NCBI RefSeq assembly: GCF_040811775.1
Contig: NZ_JBFNXW010000002.1
Location: 186,001 to 250,000 of the forward strand
DNA length: 64,000 nt
Direction of reading: 5' to 3'
Origin: Balneola sp. MJW-20
Lineage (GTDB): Bacteria; Bacteroidota; Rhodothermia; Balneolales; Balneolaceae
Within the stretch, counting starts at the first letter, position 1. Each line of letters begins with the position of its first letter. The notes under the pieces are model-generated. The model searched no databases and was not told where the DNA came from. It saw only the letters and a list, made by a program, of their open reading frames with translations. A program made the translations under genes and the position numbers. Below are positions 27,937 through 36,105 of the stretch, in pieces.

Positions 27937-28587
27937 ATGGCGAATCATTCGACAACACACCCCGCGCATTTGCATCATCACTTTGTTGATTCCGATCAGC
28001 AGTTTGATGCGGCTAAAATGGGAATGTGGGTGTTTCTGGTAAATGAGATCCTGTTCTTCGGAGGACTCTTCTGTGCCTATATCGTTTTCAGGGCATGGTA
28101 CCCGGATCTTTTTCAGGAAGCATCACATGAATTAAATACCCTGTGGGGTGCCGTAAACACTGCGGTTCTGATCGGTAGTAGTTTAACGGTTGCAATGGCG
28201 ATCCGCTCTGCTCAGAAAGATCAGCAGCGCGGACTACGCATCAACCTGCTAATCACCATCGCGCTTGCCTGTGTGTTTATGGTCATTAAGGCCTTTGAAT
28301 ACTCACACAAGTTTGAACTGGGGATCTTCCCGGGTGAATGGTACACCTACACCGGATTTGAACATCCTAAAGCCTCGGTATTCTTCAGTATCTACTATAT
28401 GATGACCGGCGTTCACGCCCTTCACGTACTGGTAGGTATTGGCCTGATCTTCTGGATCTACCGTCGCAGTGTGAAAGGCGAATTCAGCAGTGAATACTAT
28501 ACTCCGGTTGAGATCACAGGCCTTTACTGGCACCTTGTTGACCTTATCTGGATCTTCTTATTCCCGCTACTTTATTTAATCGAATGA
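27937..28587 (+). CDS. coxC: Cytochrome c oxidase subunit III
   Basis: A 216-residue protein with five helices, the short type of subunit III. KMGMWVFLVNEILFFGGLFCAYIVFR, GAVNTAVLIGSSLTVAMAI, MMTGVHALHVLVGIGLI and ITGLYWHLVDLIWIFLFPLLYLIE are the conserved blocks. It stabilises the oxygen reductase core. Confidence 0.95.
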   Translation: MANHSTTHPAHLHHHFVDSDQQFDAAKMGMWVFLVNEILFFGGLFCAYIVFRAWYPDLFQEASHELNTLWGAVNTAVLIGSSLTVAMAIRSAQKDQQRGLRINLLITIALACVFMVIKAFEYSHKFELGIFPGEWYTYTGFEHPKASVFFSIYYMMTGVHALHVLVGIGLIFWIYRRSVKGEFSSEYYTPVEITGLYWHLVDLIWIFLFPLLYLIE

Positions 28588-28600
28588 CAGGAGGCAAAGC

Positions 28601-28918
28601 ATGAGCGAGCATAATCACGAACATCATATTTCGACCGCAGGTCAGCTTTGGGCAGTAGGTATAGCACTACTCTTCCTGACCGTTATCACCGTGGTATTCG
28701 GTAAATTTGTACCGATCCCATCACCGTTTGACATAGTATTTGCGCTATCCATTGCGCTGATCAAAGCATTTCTGGTAGCAGCATTCTTCATGAATCTGTA
28801 CTGGGATGTGAAATTCAATACGATGCTTCTGATAGGAGCAGCAACCTTTTTTATCCTGATGTTCTCAGTAACATTACTGGATACCATGTTCAGGGTAGAT
28901 GTGGTTCCAGGGTTCTAG
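28601..28918 (+). CDS. coxD: Cytochrome c oxidase subunit IV
   Basis: A 105-residue protein with three helices (about 13-34, 40-66, 73-95), a His-rich N-terminus (HNHEHHIS) and the family blocks FALSIALIKAFLVAAFFMNLYWD and TLLDTMFR. It is the last gene of the respiratory operon, preceded by GACAGGAGG, one of the few clear ribosome-binding sites in the window, and followed by a terminator. Confidence 0.9.
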   Translation: MSEHNHEHHISTAGQLWAVGIALLFLTVITVVFGKFVPIPSPFDIVFALSIALIKAFLVAAFFMNLYWDVKFNTMLLIGAATFFILMFSVTLLDTMFRVDVVPGF

Positions 28919-28941
28919 ATCATAAGATCTGAAATTTATTT

Positions 28942-28976
28942 AAGGCTTCGATAGATCAACTGTCGGAGCCTTTTTT
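28942..28976 (+). terminator. Terminator of the respiratory operon
   Basis: AAGGCTTCGA pairs with TCGGAGCCTT (one G-T wobble) and is followed by TTTTTT, 24 bases after the coxD stop codon. Confidence 0.88.
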
Positions 28977-28980
28977 GTTA

Positions 28981-29100
28981 CTAATTAAGAATTAAAGATT
29001 AAAAATTAAGAATGATGGTCTTCACTCCGCTCAGTTTCTTTATTTTCAGACTTCAGACTTCTAAATCCATTTTTAATATTTAATTTTTAATCTTTAATTC
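28981..29100. repeat. Heptamer arrays around a REP-like fragment
   Basis: AATTAAG, AATTAAA, GATTAAA, AATTAAG (28983-29010) are followed by a fragment matching the left half of the dispersed REP-like element (AATGATGGTCTTCACTCCGC at 29011). Then come TTCAGAC, TTCAGAC, TTCTAAA and a TTTTTAA, TATTTAA, TTTTTAA, TCTTTAA run up to base 29095, just before the M1 peptidase start. Confidence 0.75.
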
Positions 29101-29104
29101 CTCC

Positions 29105-30760
29105 ATGCTTCGATACTTAATATTACTTATTAGTGCTGCACTATTCATCAATCCTCTCAAAGCCCAGGACTTCACCCGACAGGATACCCTTCGTGGATCC
29201 ATTACTCCTGAGCGGGCATGGTGGGATCTGACCTATTATCACCTTTCTGTTAAAGTAGATATTGATGAGCGGATGCTCATCGGTTCGAACCTGGTTCAGT
29301 ATAAAGTGCTGCAAGAAGGGGAAAGCACGCTTCAGATCGATCTGCAGGAACCGATGAAGATCACCAGGGTCAGCAGAGAAGGGAATGAACTTCCATTTGA
29401 GCGGGAAGGAGCCGTCTATTTCGTAGAGCTGGATCAGGCTCCGGTTATGGGCGAGGTAAATGAGGTGCTGGTTGAATTTGAAGGGAGTCCGGTAGTGGCA
29501 CCCCGGCCACCCTGGGATGGAGGGATCACCTGGCAGCAAGATGCTAACGGAAAACCATTTGTGGCTACGGCCAACCAGGGGATAGGAGCCAGTATCTGGT
29601 GGCCGAATAAAGATCATATGTACGACGAAGTAGACAGCATGCTGATCAGTGTGAATGTCCGGGAAGATCTGATGGATGTCTCTAATGGCAGGCTGAGGGG
29701 AGTGGATGAACTGGATGATGGTACGAAAACCTGGCACTGGTTTGTAAGCAACCCGATCAACAATTACGGAGTGAACCTCAATATCGGGGACTACGTACAT
29801 TTTAGCGGATCCTATCTGGGTGAAAAAGGAGAACTGGACCTGGATTATTATGTGCTCCGGGAAGATGAAGAACGTGCAAGAGAACAGTTTCAGCAGGTGA
29901 TCCCTATGATGGAAGCCTTTGAATACTGGATGGGTCCTTATCCCTTCTACGAGGATGGCTTTAAGCTGGTGCAGGCACCCTACCTGGGAATGGAACATCA
30001 GTCATCGGTGACTTATGGCAACGGATTCCGCAACGGCTACAGGGGCAGGGACCTGAGTGAGTCAGGCTGGGGAATGAAATTCGATTTTATCATCATCCAT
30101 GAGTCGGCCCATGAGTGGTTCGCCAATAACATCACCTACAAAGATGTAGCAGATATGTGGGTACATGAAGGATTCACCAACTATGCGGAAAACCTTTACC
30201 TGGATTACCTGTACGGAAAAGAAGCCTCCAGTGAATATGTAATCGGCTCCCGGTTGAATATCAAAAATGATAAACCGATCATCGGCAAATACGGAGTGCG
30301 AAACAGAGGGTCCGGAGATATGTATTATAAAGGAGCAAGTATGTTGCATACTATCCGTCAGCTCACCGATAATGACGAACGTTGGAGATCGGTGATCCGG
30401 GGGCTGAACAAAGAATTCTATCATCAGACCGTTACTACACAGCAGATCGAAAATTACATGATCGAAATGCTGAATATAGATCTGCAGCCGGTATTTGATC
30501 AGTACCTGAGAGATACCCGTGTCCCCACGCTGGAATATGTATTCATAGACGGAGGGATCCGCTATCGTTGGAGTAACGCTATCGAAGGATTTAATATGCC
30601 GGTGGATGTGACGATAAACGGTAGCGAGTTCAGGCTGAATCCAAAGCAGGATGACTGGCTGTTTATGACGCTTGATCTGTCTCAGGATCCCGAGTTGAAA
30701 TTGGATCCTAATTATTATGCAGGCCAGAGGGAGATCGATATTACCTTGAATGCCGAATAG
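29105..30760 (+). CDS. M1 family metallopeptidase (secreted aminopeptidase)
   Basis: A 551-residue protein with a signal peptide (LLISAALFINPLKAQ). The N-terminal beta domain carries DLTYYHLSVKVDIDERMLIGSN, typical of M1. The zinc site is HESAH at 332-336 with the third ligand Glu355 (WVHEGFTNY), and YLGMEHQSSVTYGNG supplies the substrate-binding GxMEN-like loop, with H in place of N. It lacks the large C-terminal helical domain of the family and ends in a short beta domain. It probably cleaves N-terminal residues from peptides in the periplasm. Confidence 0.9.
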   Translation: MLRYLILLISAALFINPLKAQDFTRQDTLRGSITPERAWWDLTYYHLSVKVDIDERMLIGSNLVQYKVLQEGESTLQIDLQEPMKITRVSREGNELPFEREGAVYFVELDQAPVMGEVNEVLVEFEGSPVVAPRPPWDGGITWQQDANGKPFVATANQGIGASIWWPNKDHMYDEVDSMLISVNVREDLMDVSNGRLRGVDELDDGTKTWHWFVSNPINNYGVNLNIGDYVHFSGSYLGEKGELDLDYYVLREDEERAREQFQQVIPMMEAFEYWMGPYPFYEDGFKLVQAPYLGMEHQSSVTYGNGFRNGYRGRDLSESGWGMKFDFIIIHESAHEWFANNITYKDVADMWVHEGFTNYAENLYLDYLYGKEASSEYVIGSRLNIKNDKPIIGKYGVRNRGSGDMYYKGASMLHTIRQLTDNDERWRSVIRGLNKEFYHQTVTTQQIENYMIEMLNIDLQPVFDQYLRDTRVPTLEYVFIDGGIRYRWSNAIEGFNMPVDVTINGSEFRLNPKQDDWLFMTLDLSQDPELKLDPNYYAGQREIDITLNAE

Positions 30761-30775
30761 CCTCTATCCCGGGAT

Positions 30776-31933
30776 ATGACCTTTAAATCTGTCATTTTAT
30801 TTCTGCACCGGTGGATCGGGTTATTCACCGGGACTATTGTATTTGTGCTCGGACTCACCGGATGTATCTATGTATTTGAACCTGAATTAAAGGACCTCTT
30901 TCGTCAGGAACTCATTTATGCAGCGTCGCCCGATGAACGGATAAAATCTCCCGCCGATATCGTCTCGTTTATAGAGGAGGAGCTCGGTGAGAGGGACCTT
31001 GAGATTGCTCTTGCCACTTACGGTGATCCATCCCGTAGCTGGAAGGCAGTGCAACAGGCAGAAAATACAGCAGCAACTTCTTATTTCGGGGAGACGGTGA
31101 TCCATCGGTCCATGTATGTGGATCCTTATACCGCAGAAAACCTGGGTAGGGTCAATGAAGAATTCACCTTCTTCCATATTATAAAAGCTATACATAAGAG
31201 TCTGTTATTCTCCACGAGGATCGGCCGGCCCCTTACAGCATGGTCCACGGTGATCTTTCTGTTTATGTTAGGTACGGGGATCTTTTTGTGGTGGCCGCGT
31301 AAATGGAATGAGACCGGGCTCACCAGGAGTTTCAGGATCACCACCGACAAAGGCAGTAAAAGAACCTATTATGATCTTCATAATGTGCTGGGATTTTATT
31401 CTTCGCTTGTTGCAGTGATCATAGGATTTACCGGTTTATACTGGGCTTTCCCCGGTACCGTAGAAAAAAGCCTGAATATGCTGGCAGGAGAGGGGTACAG
31501 GACCCCGGCGGAAAACGTGCAACGTTTTGACCGGCCTGAACCGGAAGTATCCGTAGATCTGAAGCCCTTCGAAAGAGTCTATCAAAAAGCATGGGAGAGG
31601 TATCCGGATGCCTGGAGCATCACCTTTATCTTGTCGGAGCGAGTTGAGGATCCCCTGAAAGCGGTCGTGCGGCCGGATGAAAAGGTTCGTTTTAAGGAGA
31701 GTGCCCTGTACTTTGATCCCGAAACCGGAGATCTGATCAGCAGCGAAGACTACCGTGATCAATCCGACGGAGCAAAACTGGCGGCCAGGATCTATGATAT
31801 TCATACCGGGTCGGTATGGGGCTGGCCCGGACGATTGCTGGCCTTCCTTGCCAGCCTGATCAGTACCTCATTACCTGTAACCGGCTTTATTGTATGGTTT
31901 AGCCGCTTTGGCAGAAAATCGAGAAGGTTTTGA
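30776..31933 (+). CDS. PepSY-associated TM helix protein (iron-regulated membrane protein family)
   Basis: A 385-residue inner-membrane protein with four helices (about 12-32, 145-165, 198-218, 352-374). FLHRWIGLFTGTIVFVLGLTGCIYVFEPEL at the start and FHIIKAIHKSLLFS, GTGIFLWWPRKWN, YDLHNVLGFYSSLVAVIIGFTGLYWAFPG are characteristic. Conserved His residues suggest heme or metal contact. Relatives are often iron-regulated and near siderophore receptors or act as ferric reductases; none is present here. It starts 15 bases after the M1 peptidase, so the pair is probably co-transcribed. Confidence 0.85.
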   Translation: MTFKSVILFLHRWIGLFTGTIVFVLGLTGCIYVFEPELKDLFRQELIYAASPDERIKSPADIVSFIEEELGERDLEIALATYGDPSRSWKAVQQAENTAATSYFGETVIHRSMYVDPYTAENLGRVNEEFTFFHIIKAIHKSLLFSTRIGRPLTAWSTVIFLFMLGTGIFLWWPRKWNETGLTRSFRITTDKGSKRTYYDLHNVLGFYSSLVAVIIGFTGLYWAFPGTVEKSLNMLAGEGYRTPAENVQRFDRPEPEVSVDLKPFERVYQKAWERYPDAWSITFILSERVEDPLKAVVRPDEKVRFKESALYFDPETGDLISSEDYRDQSDGAKLAARIYDIHTGSVWGWPGRLLAFLASLISTSLPVTGFIVWFSRFGRKSRRF

Positions 31934-32286
31934 TTTTCTAAGTTACAGAGTTAGCGCAACAGCCAGAAGCAGCCGAACAGCTATTAGTCATCTTTACCCG
32001 TCGGAAGCGTTGGAAAATGTTGTGTTAAGGCTCAGTCTAAGATAAATGGGATATTAAAGTGCCAGGGCTATGCTTTTCAGGCATAAGACAATGAAAACAT
32101 CAAAATGATTTCACTGCAAACGATCTAGGAATTTCTGATACCGGTATGGAGTGAAGAGCTGTAACTTAATATGCGCAACAGCCGGAAGCAGCCGAACAGC
32201 TATTAGTCATCTTTACCCGTCGGAAGCGACGGGTAAAAGCTGCGTCATCCCCGGTCTTCGGTCCCCGGTCCGCGGTCAGACAGGCT
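31934..32286. repeat. Convergent gap with a 56-bp direct repeat
   Basis: Bases 31954-32009 recur at 32173-32228 with a single mismatch (AGCCAGAAGC against AGCCGGAAGC), 219 bases apart. Each copy ends in ACCCGTCGGAAGCG, and the second copy continues to ACGGGT, making ACCCGTC and GACGGGT an inverted pair. The 160 bases between the copies show no gene. A GGTCTTC-type heptamer array follows at 32251-32278. Confidence 0.92.
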
Positions 32287-32296
32287 TTAGCCTGTC
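32251..32296. repeat. GGTCTTC heptamer array plus hairpin
   Basis: GGTCTTC, GGTCCCC, GGTCCGC and GGTCAGA lead into GACAGGC-TTTA-GCCTGTC (32279-32296), a perfect 7-bp hairpin that includes the stop codon of the response regulator gene. Confidence 0.85.
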
Positions 32297-32991
32297 TTAA
32301 GCATATAACCCACGCCGTGCAGCGTGATAAGGTATCTCGGATCTTCCGGAGTGACCTCGATCTTAGCTCTCAGTTTTGAGATATGCACATCTACGGTACG
32401 GGTATTGGTGCTGTACTCGTAGCGCCATACTTTTTCAAGCAACTCATCCCTGGAAACCGGTTCGTTCGCACTTTTCAGCAGGTAACGGATCAGTTCCACT
32501 TCCCTGGATGTCAGTTCGATCTCTTCACCGTCGGGGCGCTCCACTACGGATTCCATCAGGTCTACATTGATCGGGCCCAGTTTCAGGATATCCACTTCAT
32601 TTGAGCTGGAATAAGTGCCTTTACGTCGAAGCCGTGCCTGAATACGGGCCAGCAGCTCTTTCACTCCGAAAGGCTTGGTGAGATAGTCATCAGCACCGAC
32701 ATTAAGTCCTTTCACCTTATCGACTTCCTGATCTTTGGCAGTCAGCATAATGATAGGAAAGGTCATTTTAGATGCACGTACTTCTTCAGCGATCTCATAA
32801 CCGCTTTTGCCGGGAAGCATGATATCCAGGATCATAAGATCGGGCTCATGCTCTTTAGCCATTTCCAAAGCTCCTGTTCCTTCTTCGCTCACAAAAACTT
32901 CATAGCCTTCACTTTCGAGGGTGTCACGCAGGGTGAATATAAGGCTCGGTTCGTCTTCCACGACCAGGATCTTTGTTTTTTTATCCGACAT
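32287..32991 (-). CDS. OmpR/PhoB-type response regulator
   Basis: A 234-residue regulator: receiver domain (residues 1-120) with acidic pocket EDE at 12-14, phosphoacceptor Asp56 (LILDIMLPG), Thr84 and Lys106, then a winged-helix DNA-binding domain (about 135-232) with ELTSREVELIRYLL and RTVDVHISKLRAKI. Its start overlaps the kinase stop by one base (TAATG), so the pair is translated together. Target genes cannot be deduced. Confidence 0.95.
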   Translation of the reverse strand: MSDKKTKILVVEDEPSLIFTLRDTLESEGYEVFVSEEGTGALEMAKEHEPDLMILDIMLPGKSGYEIAEEVRASKMTFPIIMLTAKDQEVDKVKGLNVGADDYLTKPFGVKELLARIQARLRRKGTYSSSNEVDILKLGPINVDLMESVVERPDGEEIELTSREVELIRYLLKSANEPVSRDELLEKVWRYEYSTNTRTVDVHISKLRAKIEVTPEDPRYLITLHGVGYMLKTG

Positions 32992-34688
32992 TATACGGTC
33001 TCCAATGTGTTTTCCTTGTTGATCACCGTTGATTCCGAAGTATCGGCAGCGGCACTGACGGGGAATGTTACAATAAACTTTGATCCTTTGCCAACAGAAC
33101 TCTCCACTTTAATGTGCCCGTTATTGAGTTCAACCATGTTTTTTACAATACTGAGCCCCAGTCCGTGGCCTTTGGTTTTTGCGATCAGGGTATCTTCAAC
33201 CCGGTAGAATTTCTTAAAGATATTGTTGAGGTCATGCTTCGGGATACCTACCCCATGATCTTCCACGATCAATCCCGCCCGGTCGTTTTTCACAAAGACC
33301 TTATAACCGATGTATTTGTTATCGGTACTGTATTTGACCGCATTTTCGGTGAGATTATTGATCACCGTTTCCAGGCTATCCGGATCGACCATGCAATAGG
33401 GATCCGCATCTGCTGATTCAAAGGTTACTTCAAAACCCTTTTCCTTGAGGTAACTTGTATTCTCATCCAGATACTTAGCCAGCAGTTCGTTAAGGGAGGT
33501 GTTGACGGGCTTTACGACCGCCTGTCCGGAATCCACCTTGGCTACATCCAGCAGCTTCTCGATCATAGATCGGAGCCTTATGGATTCATTATAGATATGA
33601 CGCCCGTAATTCTGCAGTCGGTCCGGTTCGGTGACGCGTCCGTCCTGAATGTTCTCTCCGGCAGCCTGCATCACAGCCAGAGGGGTTTTAAGTTCATGAG
33701 TTACATTGGCAATGAATTCGGCCTGACGCTGGGACAGTTCCCGTTCCCGCTGTGCGGTAAGAAACATGAATATCATGGCTCCGAATACAAAGACCATTCC
33801 TACGCCCAGCACCACCAAATTTTTGATCAGGTTGGAGGTATAAGCCTGCTCCACTGGCAGGTCCTGAAAATTAATGTTCAGGATCCAGTTGTCGAACAAT
33901 CCGGGAAAGCTCTCGCTTTCATTCACCAGTTCGCGGTCATAAGTTACGGTAGGATCAGAGGAAGCCAGGATCTCATTCCGGGCCCAGTCGCGTAACCACA
34001 CAACCGTACCGGTTTCATTGGCTTTGCCAAAGTAGTCCGAGATCAGAGGAGAGATCACCTCATCAACTACATAATCAGGATCGATCACGGCCGTGATATA
34101 ACCAATGACCCGGCTTTCACTCAGGTTCAGCAAGGCAATATTGAAACTCCGGTGGGTTTCGAATTCGATTATGTTATTCCAGCGGTACTCAAAATCATTG
34201 AGCTGTATCTTGGCCTTGGTCCGGACCAGGCCCACACCGTCGCATACGATCGCCGGATAGGTATCTTCCTCGATCAGTTTTTTGTTGCGATGATCATAGA
34301 GGTAAATTGACTGTTCCGGCTCACAGGGATTTACGTTTTCGGGTGTGAAATAGATATCGGTATAGATCGGGCTCTCATACCCTGCCTCGATCTTCTCCTG
34401 TAAACGTTTAGGAAAGACACGGTCTTCCAGGATCACTCGTTCCATGGGTTCCAGCTCCATCTGATTGATCCCGCGGAAAGGGCCGATCATTTCCAGGCGG
34501 ATCGCGGAGGTCAGGTTCTGCACCTGTTCGATCTGTCGGGTCTCTTCGGTATTGACCATGTTATCCCTCAGATTGTACAGGGAATACACGTTCATACCCG
34601 TTAAAATAATGATGGAACAAAGACCGATGGTCAGTAAAACCCATCGTAAGGTCCGGTTCTTGAAAATATTCATAGGTCGCTGAAGCAT
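32991..34688 (-). CDS. Sensor histidine kinase
   Basis: A 565-residue kinase. Helix 1 at about 14-36, a periplasmic sensor domain of about 250 residues, and helix 2 at about 289-311. The HisKA site is His331 in FIANVTHELKTPLA. The ATPase has the N box NNLTENAVKYS, G1 DHGVGIP, F box FKKFYR and G2 GHGLGLSIVKN. The sensor domain has two Cys (Cys122, Cys149) and no family I recognise. A second Met (Met6) is an alternative start. There is no HAMP domain between helix 2 and HisKA. Confidence 0.94.
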   Translation of the reverse strand: MLQRPMNIFKNRTLRWVLLTIGLCSIIILTGMNVYSLYNLRDNMVNTEETRQIEQVQNLTSAIRLEMIGPFRGINQMELEPMERVILEDRVFPKRLQEKIEAGYESPIYTDIYFTPENVNPCEPEQSIYLYDHRNKKLIEEDTYPAIVCDGVGLVRTKAKIQLNDFEYRWNNIIEFETHRSFNIALLNLSESRVIGYITAVIDPDYVVDEVISPLISDYFGKANETGTVVWLRDWARNEILASSDPTVTYDRELVNESESFPGLFDNWILNINFQDLPVEQAYTSNLIKNLVVLGVGMVFVFGAMIFMFLTAQRERELSQRQAEFIANVTHELKTPLAVMQAAGENIQDGRVTEPDRLQNYGRHIYNESIRLRSMIEKLLDVAKVDSGQAVVKPVNTSLNELLAKYLDENTSYLKEKGFEVTFESADADPYCMVDPDSLETVINNLTENAVKYSTDNKYIGYKVFVKNDRAGLIVEDHGVGIPKHDLNNIFKKFYRVEDTLIAKTKGHGLGLSIVKNMVELNNGHIKVESSVGKGSKFIVTFPVSAAADTSESTVINKENTLETV

Positions 34689-34711
34689 TAGTTACAATAA
34701 CTAAAATAATG

Positions 34712-34746
34712 TTTTACCACACATTTACACTTTAAATGTGGTAAAA
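34712..34746. terminator. Hairpin between the sensor kinase and the second four-helix-bundle gene
   Basis: TTTTACCACA...TTT pairs with AAATGTGGTAAAA, leaving a two-base bulge (CA). Both strands end in a run of T after the stem, so it may terminate the minus-strand four-helix-bundle transcript before the kinase gene. Confidence 0.5.
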
Positions 34747-34815
34747 GGACCGAAGACCGGTGACCGAGGACCGAAGCCGCCCCGGTCTTTTGCGCCCTGC
34801 GCAAAATACGCCTAA
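34747..34815 (-). repeat. Compound palindrome-heptamer element, copy 2 (reverse)
   Basis: GGACCGA, AGACCGG, TGACCGA, GGACCGA, AGCCGCC, CCGGTCT, then TTTTGCGC-CCT-GCGCAAAA and TACGCC. Read on the minus strand it matches the element at 1370: GTATTTTGCGC, GCGCAAAAGACCGGGGCGGC, TTCGGTC. It lies directly downstream of the four-helix-bundle gene. Confidence 0.85.
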
Positions 34816-34827
34816 GGGATAATTATC

Positions 34828-35226
34828 TTATTTGAGTGCTTTACGAAATGCCTGCAGGCTGATGAATAATGTATCCGCGTTGTTTCTGATCTGTTTAATA
34901 TCGTTTGAATACGTTTTAGCATATTCTCTTTCTTCAAGGATCTTCAGGCAGGCAATTACTTCGAGCAGAGACCTGATAGAATAACTGATGAATCTTTGTT
35001 GTTCACTATCAGATTGCGAAGTTGATCCTTCGGCTATATTTAATGCCACAGACGTCGCTGCCCTGACGATCTGTGAGTTTATATTATACTTTTCTTTATC
35101 CGGAAGTTTATTGCTCAAGTCATATATCCTATTTATAACAACCAAAGCCTGCTTCCAAACCCTGAGTTTTTCGAATTTATAATACATTTTATTGCAGTCT
35201 TTATATGTTAGAGCCAAGCATATCAT
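34828..35226 (-). CDS. Four helix bundle protein (S23/intervening-sequence family), second copy
   Basis: Same family as the protein at 7338: FEKLRVWKQALVVINRIYDLSNKLP, then YNINSQIVRAATSVALNIAEGSTSQSDSEQQRF and SLLEVIACLKILEE. The family normally begins a few residues before the F-x-x-L-x-V/I-W motif, so Met14 (base 35187, MYYKFEKLRVW) is the likelier start. The two copies are only distantly alike in sequence, so they are not a recent duplication. It is bracketed by inverted TTTGCGC palindromes and GACCGAA arrays at 34747-34815 and 35398-35478. Confidence 0.87.
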   Translation of the reverse strand: MICLALTYKDCNKMYYKFEKLRVWKQALVVINRIYDLSNKLPDKEKYNINSQIVRAATSVALNIAEGSTSQSDSEQQRFISYSIRSLLEVIACLKILEEREYAKTYSNDIKQIRNNADTLFISLQAFRKALK

Positions 35227-35397
35227 AATACTTACAAACTGTTTGTATCTAATTTTACCTTATCATCCGGATAGACAGCGGAATCATTTTATAAACAAGC
35301 TGAGAACCTGAAATGAAGAATTCCAAAGATACCCGATGGAGGAATCCGGATCGTTAACCGTAGAAGAAGGATTGATCCATTCAACTAAAAGTCGCTG

Positions 35398-35478
35398 TTT
35401 GCGCAAAGCGCAAACGACCGTCGGCCCCGGTCTTCGGTCCTCGGTCTTCGGTCTTCGGTCTGCCTGCCTTTGGCAGGC
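35398..35478 (+). repeat. Compound palindrome-heptamer element, copy 3
   Basis: TTTGCGCAAAGCGCAAA (35398-35414), CGACCGTCGGCCCC, then GGTCTTC, GGTCCTC, GGTCTTC, GGTCTTC, GGTCTGC and the perfect hairpin GCCTGCC-TTT-GGCAGGC (35462-35478). This gives a palindrome, array, palindrome structure of 80 bases upstream of the wbpD-like gene. Confidence 0.92.
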
Positions 35479-35516
35479 TCTGTTACTTATCTCCTAAAAT
35501 GCCTATCATCACACAC

Positions 35517-36098
35517 ATGAAAAATTACTTTGCACATGAAACCGCGGTCATCGATGAGGGCTGTTCTATCGGGGATGGGACGAAGATCTGGCATTTTTCG
35601 CATATCATGAAAGATGCGGTGATCGGACCGGAATGCAATATCGGCCAGAATGTGGTAGTTTCTCCGGAAGTAAAGCTCGGACGGAATGTGAAAGTGCAGA
35701 ATAACGTATCCATTTATACCGGCGTAGAATGCGAAGATGATGTATTCCTGGGACCCTCCATGGTATTTACCAATGTGATCAATCCCCGGAGTGCCGTGGT
35801 GAGAAGAGACGAATATCAGCAGACACCGGTTCGTAAAGGGGCCAGTATAGGTGCGAATGCAACCATCATATGCGGTAATGAGATCGGGGCTTATGCCATG
35901 ATCGGAGCCGGAGCGGTGATCACCAAAGAAGTGAAGCCCTATGCGCTGGTAGTGGGGAATCCGGGGCAGCAGATCGGCTGGGTGAGTGAATATGGTCACC
36001 GGCTGCAATTTGATGAATACGGAAATGCAACATGTCCCGAAAGCGGACAGGAATATGAACTGAAAGAGCATCAGGTAACCCGCAGTAATAAAGGGTAG
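35517..36098 (+). CDS. wbpD: UDP-2-acetamido-3-amino-2,3-dideoxy-glucuronate N-acetyltransferase (WbpD/WlbB-like)
   Basis: A left-handed beta-helix acetyltransferase. Hexapeptide turns begin at residue 10 (VIDEGCSIGDGTKIWHFSHI) and the segment GPSMVFTNVINPRSAV is strongly typical of WbpD/WlbB. It acetylates the 3-amino group to give UDP-GlcNAc(3NAc)A. The family starts at MKNYFAHE, so I chose 35517 over the in-frame ATG at 35499. The C-terminal 35 residues form a tail (YELKEHQVTRSNKG). It starts the wbpD-B-E-A set, eight bases before the next gene. Confidence 0.9.
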   Translation: MKNYFAHETAVIDEGCSIGDGTKIWHFSHIMKDAVIGPECNIGQNVVVSPEVKLGRNVKVQNNVSIYTGVECEDDVFLGPSMVFTNVINPRSAVVRRDEYQQTPVRKGASIGANATIICGNEIGAYAMIGAGAVITKEVKPYALVVGNPGQQIGWVSEYGHRLQFDEYGNATCPESGQEYELKEHQVTRSNKG

Positions 36099-36105
36099 AG
36101 GAATA

